DNA from: Rhodoferax sp.
GTDB lineage: Bacteria > Pseudomonadota > Gammaproteobacteria > Burkholderiales > Burkholderiaceae_C
Direction of reading: 5' to 3'
Length of the DNA stretch: 34,084 nt
NCBI GenBank assembly: GCA_030683195.1
Contig: JAUXQA010000319.1
Location: 1 to 34,084 of the forward strand
A program made the translations under genes and the position numbers. The notes under the pieces were generated by a model, which saw only the letters and a list, made by a program, of their open reading frames with translations, made no database searches and was not told where the DNA came from. Shown here piece after piece: positions 15,376-23,547 of this stretch. Every line of letters starts with the position of its first letter. The stretch's first letter is position 1.

Positions 15376-15406
15376 AAAGTTGTCCCCTCGGCGGCTTTAA
15401 AAACTG
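15368..15406 (+). promoter_or_regulatory. Second hairpin overlapping the terminator (possible antiterminator)
   Basis: CAGTTTTTAAAG (15368-15379) pairs perfectly with CTTTAAAAACTG (15395-15406) across a 15-nt loop. Forming it would remove the 3' arm and U-tract from the upstream terminator, so read-through into the primase gene could be controlled here. Confidence 0.45.
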
Positions 15407-15567
15407 GCACCAAAAAACGAAAGATAACCATGGGAATCAGGCACAATCGAATAGTCTACGATGATTCACTTCGTCGAAACAGAGCTGACTTTTCAGCAAC
15501 TTGTAATCAACCTATGCGGGACCTATTGCCCGCCGGGTGAGGGGTCTCGCGAATTAGAGGAGGCTCG

Positions 15568-16596
15568 ATGCTTATCAATGCAGAAGTTTTGGCCCGTGAT
15601 CGATGGCCCGATATTTTGACTGCGGCCGGCGTGGATAAGTCCTATTTCAGGGCATCCAACGGACCTTGCCCTTTCTGTGGCGAAGGGGTTGACCGGTACC
15701 GCTGGGCCAACAAGCACGGTGGGGTCTATGTGTGCTCGGTTTGCACAGAAGGAAAATACCGAAACGGCTTCGACTTTTTGAGTCGGCACAAGGGATTTCA
15801 GGCTTTTGCAGATGCAGCGAACTATGTTCGCGCGCACTTCGGCATCAATGGCTCCCTGGATGACCAAGTCGTGGTCAAGAGACTGGCGCAGGAACCCAAG
15901 CGGTCCACTGCCGTGGATCCCCAGAAGTCGCTTGCACGAATGACCCGTCAATGGGACCAAGCAGTTGCGGTGACGCCAGGCGATGCGGTACATAGATACC
16001 TGTGCAATCGCGTGCCAGGTGTGACAAGCGTTCCGAGCGAGGTGCGATATCACCCTTCACTGGAATACTGGAATCCACCCGCTGAGCAAGGGGGTTCGCC
16101 TGTGCTGCTGGGTCGCTTTGCAGCCATGCTGGTACGTGGATTTGATGTCCACGGTAACCTGGTGCAGCTGCATAAGACGTATCTGGATCAGGAAGGGCAT
16201 AAAGCACCCGTGCCCCATGCCAAGAAAACGGATCAAGGCGTCGGTAGCAACTCCTTTGCTTTGCGGCTGGGAACGCCTACCGACACGCTTGGGGTTTGCG
16301 AGGGTATTGAAACCGCAATTGCATCTTCGGTGATGCGCAACATTCCTGTGTGGTCCTGCCACTCAAGTTCAATCCTTGCCAATTTTGAGTTGCCTACCAT
16401 CTTCGATGGTTTGGTCAAACGATTGATCATCTTTACGGATTCCGATGAGATCAAGAACGGTCGTCGGGCAGGAGAAGAGGCCGCGAAGACGTTGGCCGAT
16501 CGTGCCAAAAAAATGGGCTTGCGATCATTGATCGTGAGACCAGCCAAGGTCGGTACGGATTTTGCCGACCTGTGCCGTAACAGCGCATCGGTCTGA
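15568..16596 (+). CDS. Plasmid primase with zinc ribbon and Toprim domain
   Basis: The 342-residue protein carries an N-terminal zinc ribbon (Cys34, Cys37, Cys56, Cys59 in PCPFC and VCSVC) like P4/TraC-type primases, and a C-terminal Toprim domain: the Glu motif VCEGIETAIAS and the Asp motif FTDSDEIKNG-RAGEEAA. There is no helicase domain, so it is a stand-alone primase-like enzyme that would make primers on transferred or lagging-strand plasmid DNA. ATG 15568 is preceded by a strong GAGGAGG. It ends at a strong bidirectional terminator. Confidence 0.85.
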   Translation: MLINAEVLARDRWPDILTAAGVDKSYFRASNGPCPFCGEGVDRYRWANKHGGVYVCSVCTEGKYRNGFDFLSRHKGFQAFADAANYVRAHFGINGSLDDQVVVKRLAQEPKRSTAVDPQKSLARMTRQWDQAVAVTPGDAVHRYLCNRVPGVTSVPSEVRYHPSLEYWNPPAEQGGSPVLLGRFAAMLVRGFDVHGNLVQLHKTYLDQEGHKAPVPHAKKTDQGVGSNSFALRLGTPTDTLGVCEGIETAIASSVMRNIPVWSCHSSSILANFELPTIFDGLVKRLIIFTDSDEIKNGRRAGEEAAKTLADRAKKMGLRSLIVRPAKVGTDFADLCRNSASV

Positions 16597-16611
16597 GTGA
16601 TGAAAACAGAG

Positions 16612-16667
16612 AAAACCCACTCGGTACCCGCAAGTTCAAAGCTTGCGAGTGCCAGTGGGTTTTTTTT
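16612..16667. terminator. Bidirectional intrinsic terminator between convergent genes
   Basis: AAAACCCACT (16612-16621) pairs with AGTGGGTTTT (16654-16663), with an inner CGCAAG (16629-16634)/CTTGCG (16642-16647) stem, then seven T. On the opposite strand the A-rich flank forms a U-tract, so it can also stop transcription of the repressor gene that ends at 16690. Confidence 0.85.
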
Positions 16668-16689
16668 CCGAACTTTCAGCGAAGAATGC

Positions 16690-17364
16690 CTAACAGCCGT
16701 GGATTGTGCCGATGGGCTTACCTGCTAAATGAAGACCAGGCGGTTCATTGTTGTTCTGGCGAATCGGCACAATGAGCCGGTCACTAAACCCAGTGTATTT
16801 TGAGGCGAAAACACCAACTTGTTCAGTGGTTTCTACGCAGCGCATCGGGTGAGCGATCCCGTTGATGTCTTCAATAATGTAGTAGTTGTCTTTCGCAACT
16901 GGCTTCAAGGTATGCGCAGCTAGTGACGTCCAGTCTTCATAAACCAACATGGTACGTACCTCTGAGGCGAAGTAGCCCACTGAGGACGTTGAAATATAAC
17001 GCAGGGGTTGGTCCGGAAAATCCCTCTGGCGATCCAAAAAGCCGCTTGGGGCGCGCCACACGGTGTTTTCACCGCCGTCAACTGATGTCACTACGGCGAT
17101 ATCCGCAGGAATTTCCTGATCTAATTCTGCATCAAGAAAATAACCAGCTGATTTACCAAAGGTAGCGCACAGTAAACCTATGTCTTCTAGGGTCCATGGC
17201 ACAAGACCAGATAACAGGTTTGACGCCGAGCGCCTGCTCACGCTAGCTACTTTCGCCAGCGAGGATTCGCGCCCCAAGGCATCAATCGGGTGCCCTGAGT
17301 CAGTTAACAGTTTTTGCAATCGTGTTGCTGCCAGATGTGACAGTGCGGCAGCAGAGCGATTCAT
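16690..17364 (-). CDS. CI-like/XRE-family transcriptional repressor
   Basis: The 224-residue protein has an N-terminal helix-turn-helix of XRE type: RLQKLLTDSG, SLAKVASVSRRSASNLLSG, then WTLEDIGLLCATFGKSAGYFL. The C-terminal domain is not a clear LexA/CI autoprotease: no Ala-Gly cleavage pair or Ser-Lys dyad could be assigned. ATG 17364 has only a weak AAAGAA site; TTG at 17394 in the same frame would add ten residues. It is transcribed away from the FlhDC-like operon, the position of setR-type repressors relative to their targets, so it is expected to hold the activator genes, and hence transfer, off. Confidence 0.7.
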   Translation of the reverse strand: MNRSAAALSHLAATRLQKLLTDSGHPIDALGRESSLAKVASVSRRSASNLLSGLVPWTLEDIGLLCATFGKSAGYFLDAELDQEIPADIAVVTSVDGGENTVWRAPSGFLDRQRDFPDQPLRYISTSSVGYFASEVRTMLVYEDWTSLAAHTLKPVAKDNYYIIEDINGIAHPMRCVETTEQVGVFASKYTGFSDRLIVPIRQNNNEPPGLHLAGKPIGTIHGC

Positions 17365-17661
17365 TTCTTTTTTATTCAATTGATACTCACTCAAAAATCT
17401 AGATATGCGCCAACTCCGTATTTTTAGTGTATATCTATACTTATTTATAAATTAATATAACATTCTCTTCGCGCTGTGACATTTTTTGTGGTGAATACTT
17501 AAAATTTAATGTAACAGAAAGTAACATCAATATTACAATTCAAAGTAAATTAGTCGGGTTAATTGATAATCCGCAGGCAATCGCGTAGACGACAGCATGT
17601 TTGCGTCACTTTTGTGACATGCATTTATCTTCAAATTGATTACGAACAGGGACGGATCTAC
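17365..17661. promoter_or_regulatory. Divergent control region between repressor and FlhDC-like operon
   Basis: This ~300-bp stretch is far more AT-rich than its surroundings. GTATA-TC-TATAC (17430-17441) is an inverted repeat of operator type, and GTAAC occurs twice in close direct repeat (17510-17526 region) followed by an ATTAC half-site. Several TATA-like hexamers are present on both strands, but none has a convincing -35 partner. No protein gene is seen. Confidence 0.45.
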
Positions 17662-18186
17662 ATGACGGAGCAGGACATAGAGTCAGAGAACTTACAACTT
17701 CTTACCGGGAAGTGGAAGAAGCTCGTCATGGAAAAAGCGGATCCAACTCGCCTCGGGTTAAGTCGTGAGGCTGCCCAGGTATTGCTCCAACTTGGTGAAG
17801 ATCAGGTCAAACGCGCAGCCACCGTGCACGTTCCTCTTTTTGAGTTCTCATGTACAACTGAAATTCTTAAAGAAGCCTTCAGCTCGACGAGCCAGCAATC
17901 AGAAGAGAGAAATGATGACGCCCAGCTGTTTTTGAGTAACAGGTGGCGGGCCAGCGAAGGAACATTTGTATCGACCCAAATGCTCTACAACATGACGCGC
18001 GGCATGCATGCCCTGATGCAAAGCGCGACGTACACCAAGATTGTGCGGGCGGGGGAAAGCGGAGTGAGGCTGATGAGGCTTGCGGTCCGGCCCCAATACT
18101 TGTTTCATGCAGGCAACAAATTTGATCTTCACACAAGTCACAGAACATCAATGGCTATTTGTTGCGCCGACCGCTCGGGTTACTGA
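17662..18186 (+). CDS. FlhD-like subunit of a transcriptional activator (SetD/AcaD-like)
   Basis: The 174-residue protein starts at ATG 17662, since the frame extends 33 codons upstream with no better start. Its central part, TRLGLSREAAQVLLQLGEDQ then VKRAATVHVPLFEFSC, aligns by eye with the FlhD core FRLGIxEEMAxxLAALTLPQ/MVKLAETNQLVCxFRFD. FlhD forms a heteromeric activator with FlhC; distant relatives on SXT (SetCD) and IncC plasmids (AcaCD) switch on conjugation. It is longer than chromosomal FlhD (about 116 residues), with an extra C-terminal tail. The FlhC-like gene follows after 11 nt. Confidence 0.65.
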   Translation: MTEQDIESENLQLLTGKWKKLVMEKADPTRLGLSREAAQVLLQLGEDQVKRAATVHVPLFEFSCTTEILKEAFSSTSQQSEERNDDAQLFLSNRWRASEGTFVSTQMLYNMTRGMHALMQSATYTKIVRAGESGVRLMRLAVRPQYLFHAGNKFDLHTSHRTSMAICCADRSGY

Positions 18187-18197
18187 GAGCAGAGCCT

Positions 18198-18851
18198 ATG
18201 AAGAAGCTAACAAAGGCTTTAATTTTAAGTCAGTGGGCGGCAGATCCGGCCACCATGACTCGGCTCGAACAAATCGTCTTGTTGACGCAACGGACCGATT
18301 TGATCAAGCAGTTGATGCTGATTGAGGATGGGTTCGAAGGTCAATTGAGAATTCAGATCAAGGTTATATGCGACAAGCACAATATTCCATACGTTCCACC
18401 GCGGGGTCGGACAGGTGACACCAAAAACCCGAAGCAGTTCTACGGACGCGTACGCTTTGACATCTCCGTGTTGCTCGGCCTGTTCTTGAATTCAAATGAT
18501 GGTGGCGTTGTATCTTCGAAAGAAGGGCGTCTCCTCTCAACCGATGTTTTGGATAGATTGATTTTTGCCTACCATCGGTACTTGCAACTCCATCGGGTGA
18601 CCTCAGCCCAGGCAACCGTGAACTTCGAGTTGTTCGTAAAGAGTTGGCAGGCTGTGCAAATGGGTGAGGCGGTGATGGCGAATTGCACAAATTGTGGTTC
18701 GACATACGTTAATTTCCGTTCTGCAATGGTTCACCAATGTCCCGTTTGCACAAGCTTGAACTTGGCCATGCTGCAACGCCCGGCCGTGATTCGTCGGTCA
18801 AGCCAGGATGATTTCGGCCTACCCATCGGGCAAAAAATCCGCAATTCATAG
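18198..18851 (+). CDS. FlhC-like subunit of a transcriptional activator (SetC/AcaC-like)
   Basis: The 217-residue protein starts at ATG 18198, close behind the FlhD-like gene. It shows the FlhC plan: an N-terminal helical region, an RGRTGDTKNPKQF segment corresponding to the FlhC PPKGMLPFSxDWF region, a region with YHRYLQLHRV matching AYRLYLE, and a C-terminal zinc site CTNC (Cys163, Cys166) and CPVC (Cys181, Cys184). FlhC provides most DNA contacts in the complex. The 34-bp inverted repeats at 4670, 18868, 24194 and 33927 are its likely targets. The first of these beyond its own gene begins 17 nt after its stop. Confidence 0.7.
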   Translation: MKKLTKALILSQWAADPATMTRLEQIVLLTQRTDLIKQLMLIEDGFEGQLRIQIKVICDKHNIPYVPPRGRTGDTKNPKQFYGRVRFDISVLLGLFLNSNDGGVVSSKEGRLLSTDVLDRLIFAYHRYLQLHRVTSAQATVNFELFVKSWQAVQMGEAVMANCTNCGSTYVNFRSAMVHQCPVCTSLNLAMLQRPAVIRRSSQDDFGLPIGQKIRNS

Positions 18852-18867
18852 AAGTTCGATGTTGAGT

Positions 18868-18901
18868 CCGAGCAAGTAACGTAAATTGCGGGTTTGCTCG
18901 G
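18868..18901. promoter_or_regulatory. 34-bp inverted repeat, candidate activator operator (site 2)
   Basis: CCGAGCAAG (18868-18876) and TTTGCTCGG (18893-18901) form an inverted repeat with 8 of 9 arm positions matching and 16 bp between. It ends 35 bp before the ATG of the MobH-like gene. Confidence 0.6.
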
Positions 18902-18935
18902 CCAACGCAAGCGCAGCCGGTGGAAAAATCGGCGC

Positions 18936-20813
18936 ATGTTTAACTACCTTGCAAACAAAGTATTTGGCCGCGTCCATACTGCGCCGGTAGCCCTCGCTGA
19001 TGTTGGGGTAAAACGTGTTCCACCTCAGGGGCCTGGACGGTCGGATCAGCCCCATGTCCAATACCCCCCACAGGACCCAGGCTTCATTTGCCCCGAAGCC
19101 TCCGATCTGTTGCGCGCCCAGGCCGACATCATGGGCATGCTACGAATTCACGCCGCATGTTCCCCCGCGATGTTCAAAGATCGCTATGAACAGCCTATCC
19201 TGAACTTGGCGGCATACATTGCAAATCTGCCTGCCACTGCATCCGGAGTGTTTTCGGGAGAGGGTGGTTTGATGCGCGCCTGCGTTGAAATGGCGTTCAA
19301 CTCATTCAGAGCATCGGATGGCAGGATCTTCACCGGTGCCAGTGGCGTCGAGGAACGTCACCTGTTGGAAGGCCGGTGGCGCTACGTTTGCTTTGCTGCC
19401 GGCTTGCTGTATCCCCTTGGCGCCTCAATCGAAGCGATGCAGGTCATCGATGCACAAGGTAAGCGATGGTCGCCTGAACTCGATTCCCTTGTGTCTTGGG
19501 TAGACCCGGGAGAGCGCTACTGGGTGACTTGGCTGCATGAGGATGTACAGCCTGGCCCGTCTTCGATCATGGGGATGCTCCTGCACAAACTTCTTGGTCG
19601 GCCTAACATCGACTGGTTGAATGATGGCTCATCCGATTTGATCAAACGACTGCTTGAGATCATTACGGGGTCCGCGCTGGCCGCGCCTTTGATCGCTACC
19701 AACGTGGTCCAAAGCGTCTGGGTGTCGGTACATATGCGTGAAGTCGCACGGCGCCACCAGAACTACGGGCGTCTGACGGTTGGCTCGCACATTTCGCCCT
19801 ACATCATCGACGCCATGGTCGTCCTTACCAAGGATATGTGGGTCATCAATGAGAAAACAGTGTTTGCCGACGCCACGGGGGTGCATCTTGAATGGCCTGC
19901 CGCCGGGCGCGACATCATCGACTACTGCAAGGCCCGCGCATATCCTGGCGTTCCGTCGAGCGAAGCGGCGTTGCTGACGATGTTATCTGCCAACAAAATC
20001 ATTGTTGGCGGACTCGATGGCGTAGCCATGGTTGAAATTGCGAATGCCGATGGCGAAATCGTCGCTGCGGTCAAATTGGCAAAGCCCGGCCTGTTGGTGG
20101 ATGACCCCGCAATCTACGCTACCGCCAAAAGCAGACCCGTAGCGATCGAGGAAGTCATCGCGGGTGACCCATTGACCTCTGAATCCCCTGAGAAATCTCC
20201 AATTCGAACGAAGCAACCCAAGAAAGTGCTGCCTCCCGCTGAAGTCGCCACGCGCCCAACTCTGGACACCATTGAAATCGGTGAGCAGACAGGAATCCAG
20301 TCAACCACGGTTGCCCCCCCCCGGGGAAGCGCCAATACGGCTGAACCAGCCGCAGTTGCCGTTCAAGCTCCAGCGAATGAGGCAAAGCAATCCTCTGCCG
20401 TAGCACAGCCAGATCCTAGCGACTCAACTGATAGTCTCCCAATGGATGCCAGCATAGAGGGCACAGAAATCAAATACGCGGGGTTTGTAGACAAGGACGT
20501 TGCGTCAAAACTAAAACCGCATTCGGTTGAAATTCTCGGAAAAGTCATCCACGCTTGGCGCGAGAAGACGGACTTGCAGTACGTGATGCGGACAACATCT
20601 GTTGGCGCTGCAGTGGAGAAGGATTTCCTGTTGATGTGTTCTAGTCGTGGGATCGACTCGATCCTTGAGTTCGCGGCAGTTGGTTTGCTATACATTGATC
20701 CCACCCGTCCGGGGATCAAGATCCATCAGATCGCAACCGTGGATGGCGGACAAAAGAAGGTTGATTGCATCGTGTTCTCGCGCGGAGCTGTGAAACTGCT
20801 TGGGTTGAACTGA
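18936..20813 (+). CDS. traI: MobH/TraI_2-like protein lacking the expected metal-site residues
   Basis: The 625-residue protein occupies the traI position ahead of traD. ATG 18936 is taken as start; the frame opens 42 nt earlier inside the operator. Residues ~60-250 follow the TraI_2 layout: LPATASG then GEGGLMRACVEMAF and DGRIF, corresponding to LPASExHHxxxGGLLxHxLEVA and DGxIF in MobH relaxases. But the HH is Val-Phe (105-106), the His of GGLLxH is Ala115, and the later HDIGK is Tyr-Pro-Leu-Gly-Ala (159-163). A Pro/Ala/Ser-rich linker (~410-510) precedes a C-terminal winged-helix-like domain. It may be a structural or DNA-binding relative rather than a nicking enzyme, or an active member of a divergent subfamily. 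Confidence 0.6.
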   Translation: MFNYLANKVFGRVHTAPVALADVGVKRVPPQGPGRSDQPHVQYPPQDPGFICPEASDLLRAQADIMGMLRIHAACSPAMFKDRYEQPILNLAAYIANLPATASGVFSGEGGLMRACVEMAFNSFRASDGRIFTGASGVEERHLLEGRWRYVCFAAGLLYPLGASIEAMQVIDAQGKRWSPELDSLVSWVDPGERYWVTWLHEDVQPGPSSIMGMLLHKLLGRPNIDWLNDGSSDLIKRLLEIITGSALAAPLIATNVVQSVWVSVHMREVARRHQNYGRLTVGSHISPYIIDAMVVLTKDMWVINEKTVFADATGVHLEWPAAGRDIIDYCKARAYPGVPSSEAALLTMLSANKIIVGGLDGVAMVEIANADGEIVAAVKLAKPGLLVDDPAIYATAKSRPVAIEEVIAGDPLTSESPEKSPIRTKQPKKVLPPAEVATRPTLDTIEIGEQTGIQSTTVAPPRGSANTAEPAAVAVQAPANEAKQSSAVAQPDPSDSTDSLPMDASIEGTEIKYAGFVDKDVASKLKPHSVEILGKVIHAWREKTDLQYVMRTTSVGAAVEKDFLLMCSSRGIDSILEFAAVGLLYIDPTRPGIKIHQIATVDGGQKKVDCIVFSRGAVKLLGLN

Positions 20814-20816
20814 TAC

Positions 20817-22763
20817 ATGGCCCAGCAAAAGTTCGAAAGTCTCCTGCGTCCGCTTTACGAAGCCCATGCTGTTGGCGCATGGCTTTTCGCAGCGCTGTGG
20901 TGCCTGGTGTGGGGCATCGTGGTTGACTTCGGCCGATCGACAATATTTTTGCTGGTCGTGATGTGTTTAGCAATTGCGGCCTGGCGTTCGATTGGGGCAT
21001 ACCGGCTGTCCAAACTCAAGCTGGGTCTCATTGGCAAGCCAATTGCCTTCATTGACACCAAACAGCTCGCGAATGCCATGTCAAAAATGGGCAACAACCT
21101 ATGGCTCGGATGGGGCTACCGCTGGGAGCCGCGCCATACCCGGCGCGCTTACGAGGTTATGAAGCACGATATGGCGGAAATCTATCCGAAGCCTTGGGTG
21201 CTGCGCCTTTTGGGCGAATCGAGAAACCCGAAAGACGAGCGTGGCATGCAGTGGATTCACGGCTTGGAGCCACAAGAGAAAGATATCTTGGTGCCCTTCG
21301 ATGCGTTGAAAGGCCATTGTGCAGTCATTGCCACGACCGGATCGATCAAGACCCGTCTGGTGTCGTTGATCGCGTACCAGTTGGCCACCCGAGGCGACAC
21401 AATCATCATGATTGACCCGAAGGGCGATCCTGAGCTGCGAGAAATTCTGCGTGCATGCGCCGTCGCCTCTGGTGAGCCCGAGCGTTTTTTGATGATGCAT
21501 CCAGCGTTCGCTAGTGAGTCCACACGTATGGATTTGTTAAAAAACTGGGACCGGGTGAGCCAAGTGGCCAGTCGGGTAGCGTTGGTGTTGGGATCTCAGG
21601 AGGAGTCCACGTTCAAAGAGTTCTGCTGGAATGCGGTGCACAGCATTACCAATGGCATGAAGTATGTCGGGCGGCGAGTGAGCATTCTTAGTCTGAAAAC
21701 ATCCATGCAATCACGAATCAGTGTCGAGCGCCTGACCGAAGAAGCGCTGAATGTTTTGTTTCGAGATCACGCGCCACACTTGAAGGAAAAGATCGAGGAA
21801 GAGGTCAACAAGATGTTGTCCGAAGGTGCCCCTAAAGGGCGCGGCAAGGTGAAGTCGAACATGGTTGAAACCAGTTCAATCGTACTCACTGCGATGATTC
21901 AGGTGTTCAATGTCTACCTGTCTGAAGACCATGCAGAGGCCGCGAGAACTGGCAACATGGAAAAGCCGGAAGAGTTGAGGGGCCTGATTGCAATTCTGGA
22001 GGCAAACAAGGAGTGGTTCGGGAAGATGATCGTGTCGATTACTCCCATGCTTACCAAGCTCAGTACCGATGACCTGAAAGGCTTGCTGTCACCGGACTAT
22101 GACGACATCAACGACACGCGGCCCATCATGGACATGATGCGGGTCATCCGTGGGAAGCATATTCTGTACGTGGGCACCGACACACTGGCAGACCCATCGG
22201 TCGGTCATGCCTTGGCGGCCATGTTGCTTGCGGACGCATCGGCTGTTGCCGCTGAAATATACAACCACGGTGTCGAGGGCGATGACGGCTCCACGCCACG
22301 ACGCATTCATGTGATCGTGGACGAATGGGGGGATGTGATGTGCGAGCCCTTGATTCAGCAGGCCAACAAGGGCCGAGGGGCCGGCATTTTTGTATGGGCC
22401 CTTGGCCAAACCCTGTCTGACCTCACAGACGCCTTTGGGGGCAATCAACCCAAGGCCCTACGTTTCATGGGCAACATGAACAACATGATTGTGGGTGCAA
22501 CCCAGGATTCAGCCACCATGGAAATGGTGTCAGAGAAATTTGGTATGACCTCAATTACCGTCAAGACACAAGGCCAGTCCACTGGCTCAAAAACAGAGGA
22601 TACCGGACTTGAGTTCTCAGTGAACAGATCGGAATCCATCAGCGAGCAATCGACCGAGCTTTTCCCACCCAGCCTTCTACCCGGACTACCCGACCTGCAC
22701 TACGTAGCAATGCTGAACCGTTCAGAGTTCATCAAAGGCCGCATTCCCGTTTTAAAACTGTAG
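20817..22763 (+). CDS. traD: TraD-like type IV coupling protein, SXT/TOL type, with degenerate Walker A
   Basis: The 648-residue protein has two N-terminal membrane helices (about residues 18-60), the segment GWGYRWEPRHTRRAYEV, a RecA-like domain and C-terminal motor motifs (RIHVIVDEWGDV with Asp502-Glu503; ANKGRGAGIFVWALGQTLSD). These match TraD of SXT-type elements, the ATPase that hands the relaxosome to the secretion channel at the inner membrane. The P-loop reads ATTGSIKT (172-179), where relatives have GTTRVGKT or similar: the glycine before Lys178 is Ile and the first Gly is Ala. Lys and Thr remain. The gene begins 3 nt after the MobH-like stop. Confidence 0.85.
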   Translation: MAQQKFESLLRPLYEAHAVGAWLFAALWCLVWGIVVDFGRSTIFLLVVMCLAIAAWRSIGAYRLSKLKLGLIGKPIAFIDTKQLANAMSKMGNNLWLGWGYRWEPRHTRRAYEVMKHDMAEIYPKPWVLRLLGESRNPKDERGMQWIHGLEPQEKDILVPFDALKGHCAVIATTGSIKTRLVSLIAYQLATRGDTIIMIDPKGDPELREILRACAVASGEPERFLMMHPAFASESTRMDLLKNWDRVSQVASRVALVLGSQEESTFKEFCWNAVHSITNGMKYVGRRVSILSLKTSMQSRISVERLTEEALNVLFRDHAPHLKEKIEEEVNKMLSEGAPKGRGKVKSNMVETSSIVLTAMIQVFNVYLSEDHAEAARTGNMEKPEELRGLIAILEANKEWFGKMIVSITPMLTKLSTDDLKGLLSPDYDDINDTRPIMDMMRVIRGKHILYVGTDTLADPSVGHALAAMLLADASAVAAEIYNHGVEGDDGSTPRRIHVIVDEWGDVMCEPLIQQANKGRGAGIFVWALGQTLSDLTDAFGGNQPKALRFMGNMNNMIVGATQDSATMEMVSEKFGMTSITVKTQGQSTGSKTEDTGLEFSVNRSESISEQSTELFPPSLLPGLPDLHYVAMLNRSEFIKGRIPVLKL

Positions 22764-22770
22764 TTACACC

Positions 22771-23388
22771 ATGCTAGAAACTGTTGTCCCAATACACGCC
22801 AAGATCGACGCTTTTGCAAGCCGAAAGCAATACCTGCCAGACTCAAGCAAAACGATAGATCTGCCTAATTTGCGCAAGCCTCATGATGAGATATCCGCTT
22901 ACCTGGAGAGCATGGGGCTGCAGGCCGATGCAAAGGCGCTTTGGATCGGTTACCCAGGATTAAAACAATCGGTCGAGCGGCTTGTTTCGTGGGTCGGAAT
23001 CGAATGGCCTTCCGAAAAAAACCCGTTGTTGCCTGCCATATTCGAGGCCATTGAGTTGGCCGTCCGGTCGACCAAAGATGGGTTGGAGCGCCAGGAAACA
23101 GACCGTCGCTTCGTCATCGCCAATTTTCACAATGGTTTGGCCCATATTGCCAGGGACATCGCTGGGTTCGTTGCGTGGGGATGCTCGTCACAGAAGGCGA
23201 TTGAGCAGTGGGAACCGTTCCTGATTCCATTCCAAGTGTGGTGCGATGCAAGTCGGTTCGAGAAAATAATCTTCAAAAGGGTTGATTCCATGAACGAGAT
23301 CGACATGGATGGATTGCTTTGGAAAATGAGAAGCACGATCGCATCTGTTCACGATGTCGGGGTGATTCACCGCTATGGGGCAAGGTAG
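22771..23388 (+). CDS. Hypothetical protein between traD and the DUF4400 gene (TraJ position)
   Basis: The 205-residue soluble protein begins 7 nt after traD and is surely co-transcribed. It has mixed helices, several Trp residues and no recognised motif, signal or membrane segment. In SXT and IncC elements a gene of similar size, traJ, sits directly after traD; the location suggests a comparable accessory role, but I see no sequence proof. Confidence 0.7.
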   Translation: MLETVVPIHAKIDAFASRKQYLPDSSKTIDLPNLRKPHDEISAYLESMGLQADAKALWIGYPGLKQSVERLVSWVGIEWPSEKNPLLPAIFEAIELAVRSTKDGLERQETDRRFVIANFHNGLAHIARDIAGFVAWGCSSQKAIEQWEPFLIPFQVWCDASRFEKIIFKRVDSMNEIDMDGLLWKMRSTIASVHDVGVIHRYGAR

Positions 23389-23547
23389 ACACCTGATTGA
23401 ATCTACAAGGACTTGGTTGAGGATGCCGATCTTGCGGATGAAGGATCTCCCCGTGGTGCGGGTTCCTTGTAGGAGCGGTTTTGGGACTTCGATCAAGAGC
23501 GTCGTAGCGTTGTTTGACTCGATACTCAAATCCAGAGAAGGCATCTG
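23389..23547. other. Intergenic stretch with long-range inverted repeat
   Basis: CTACAAGGA (23403-23411) is an exact inverted match to TCCTTGTAG (23464-23472), enclosing about 50 nt. No U-tract follows. No gene is seen; the purpose is unclear. Confidence 0.35.
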
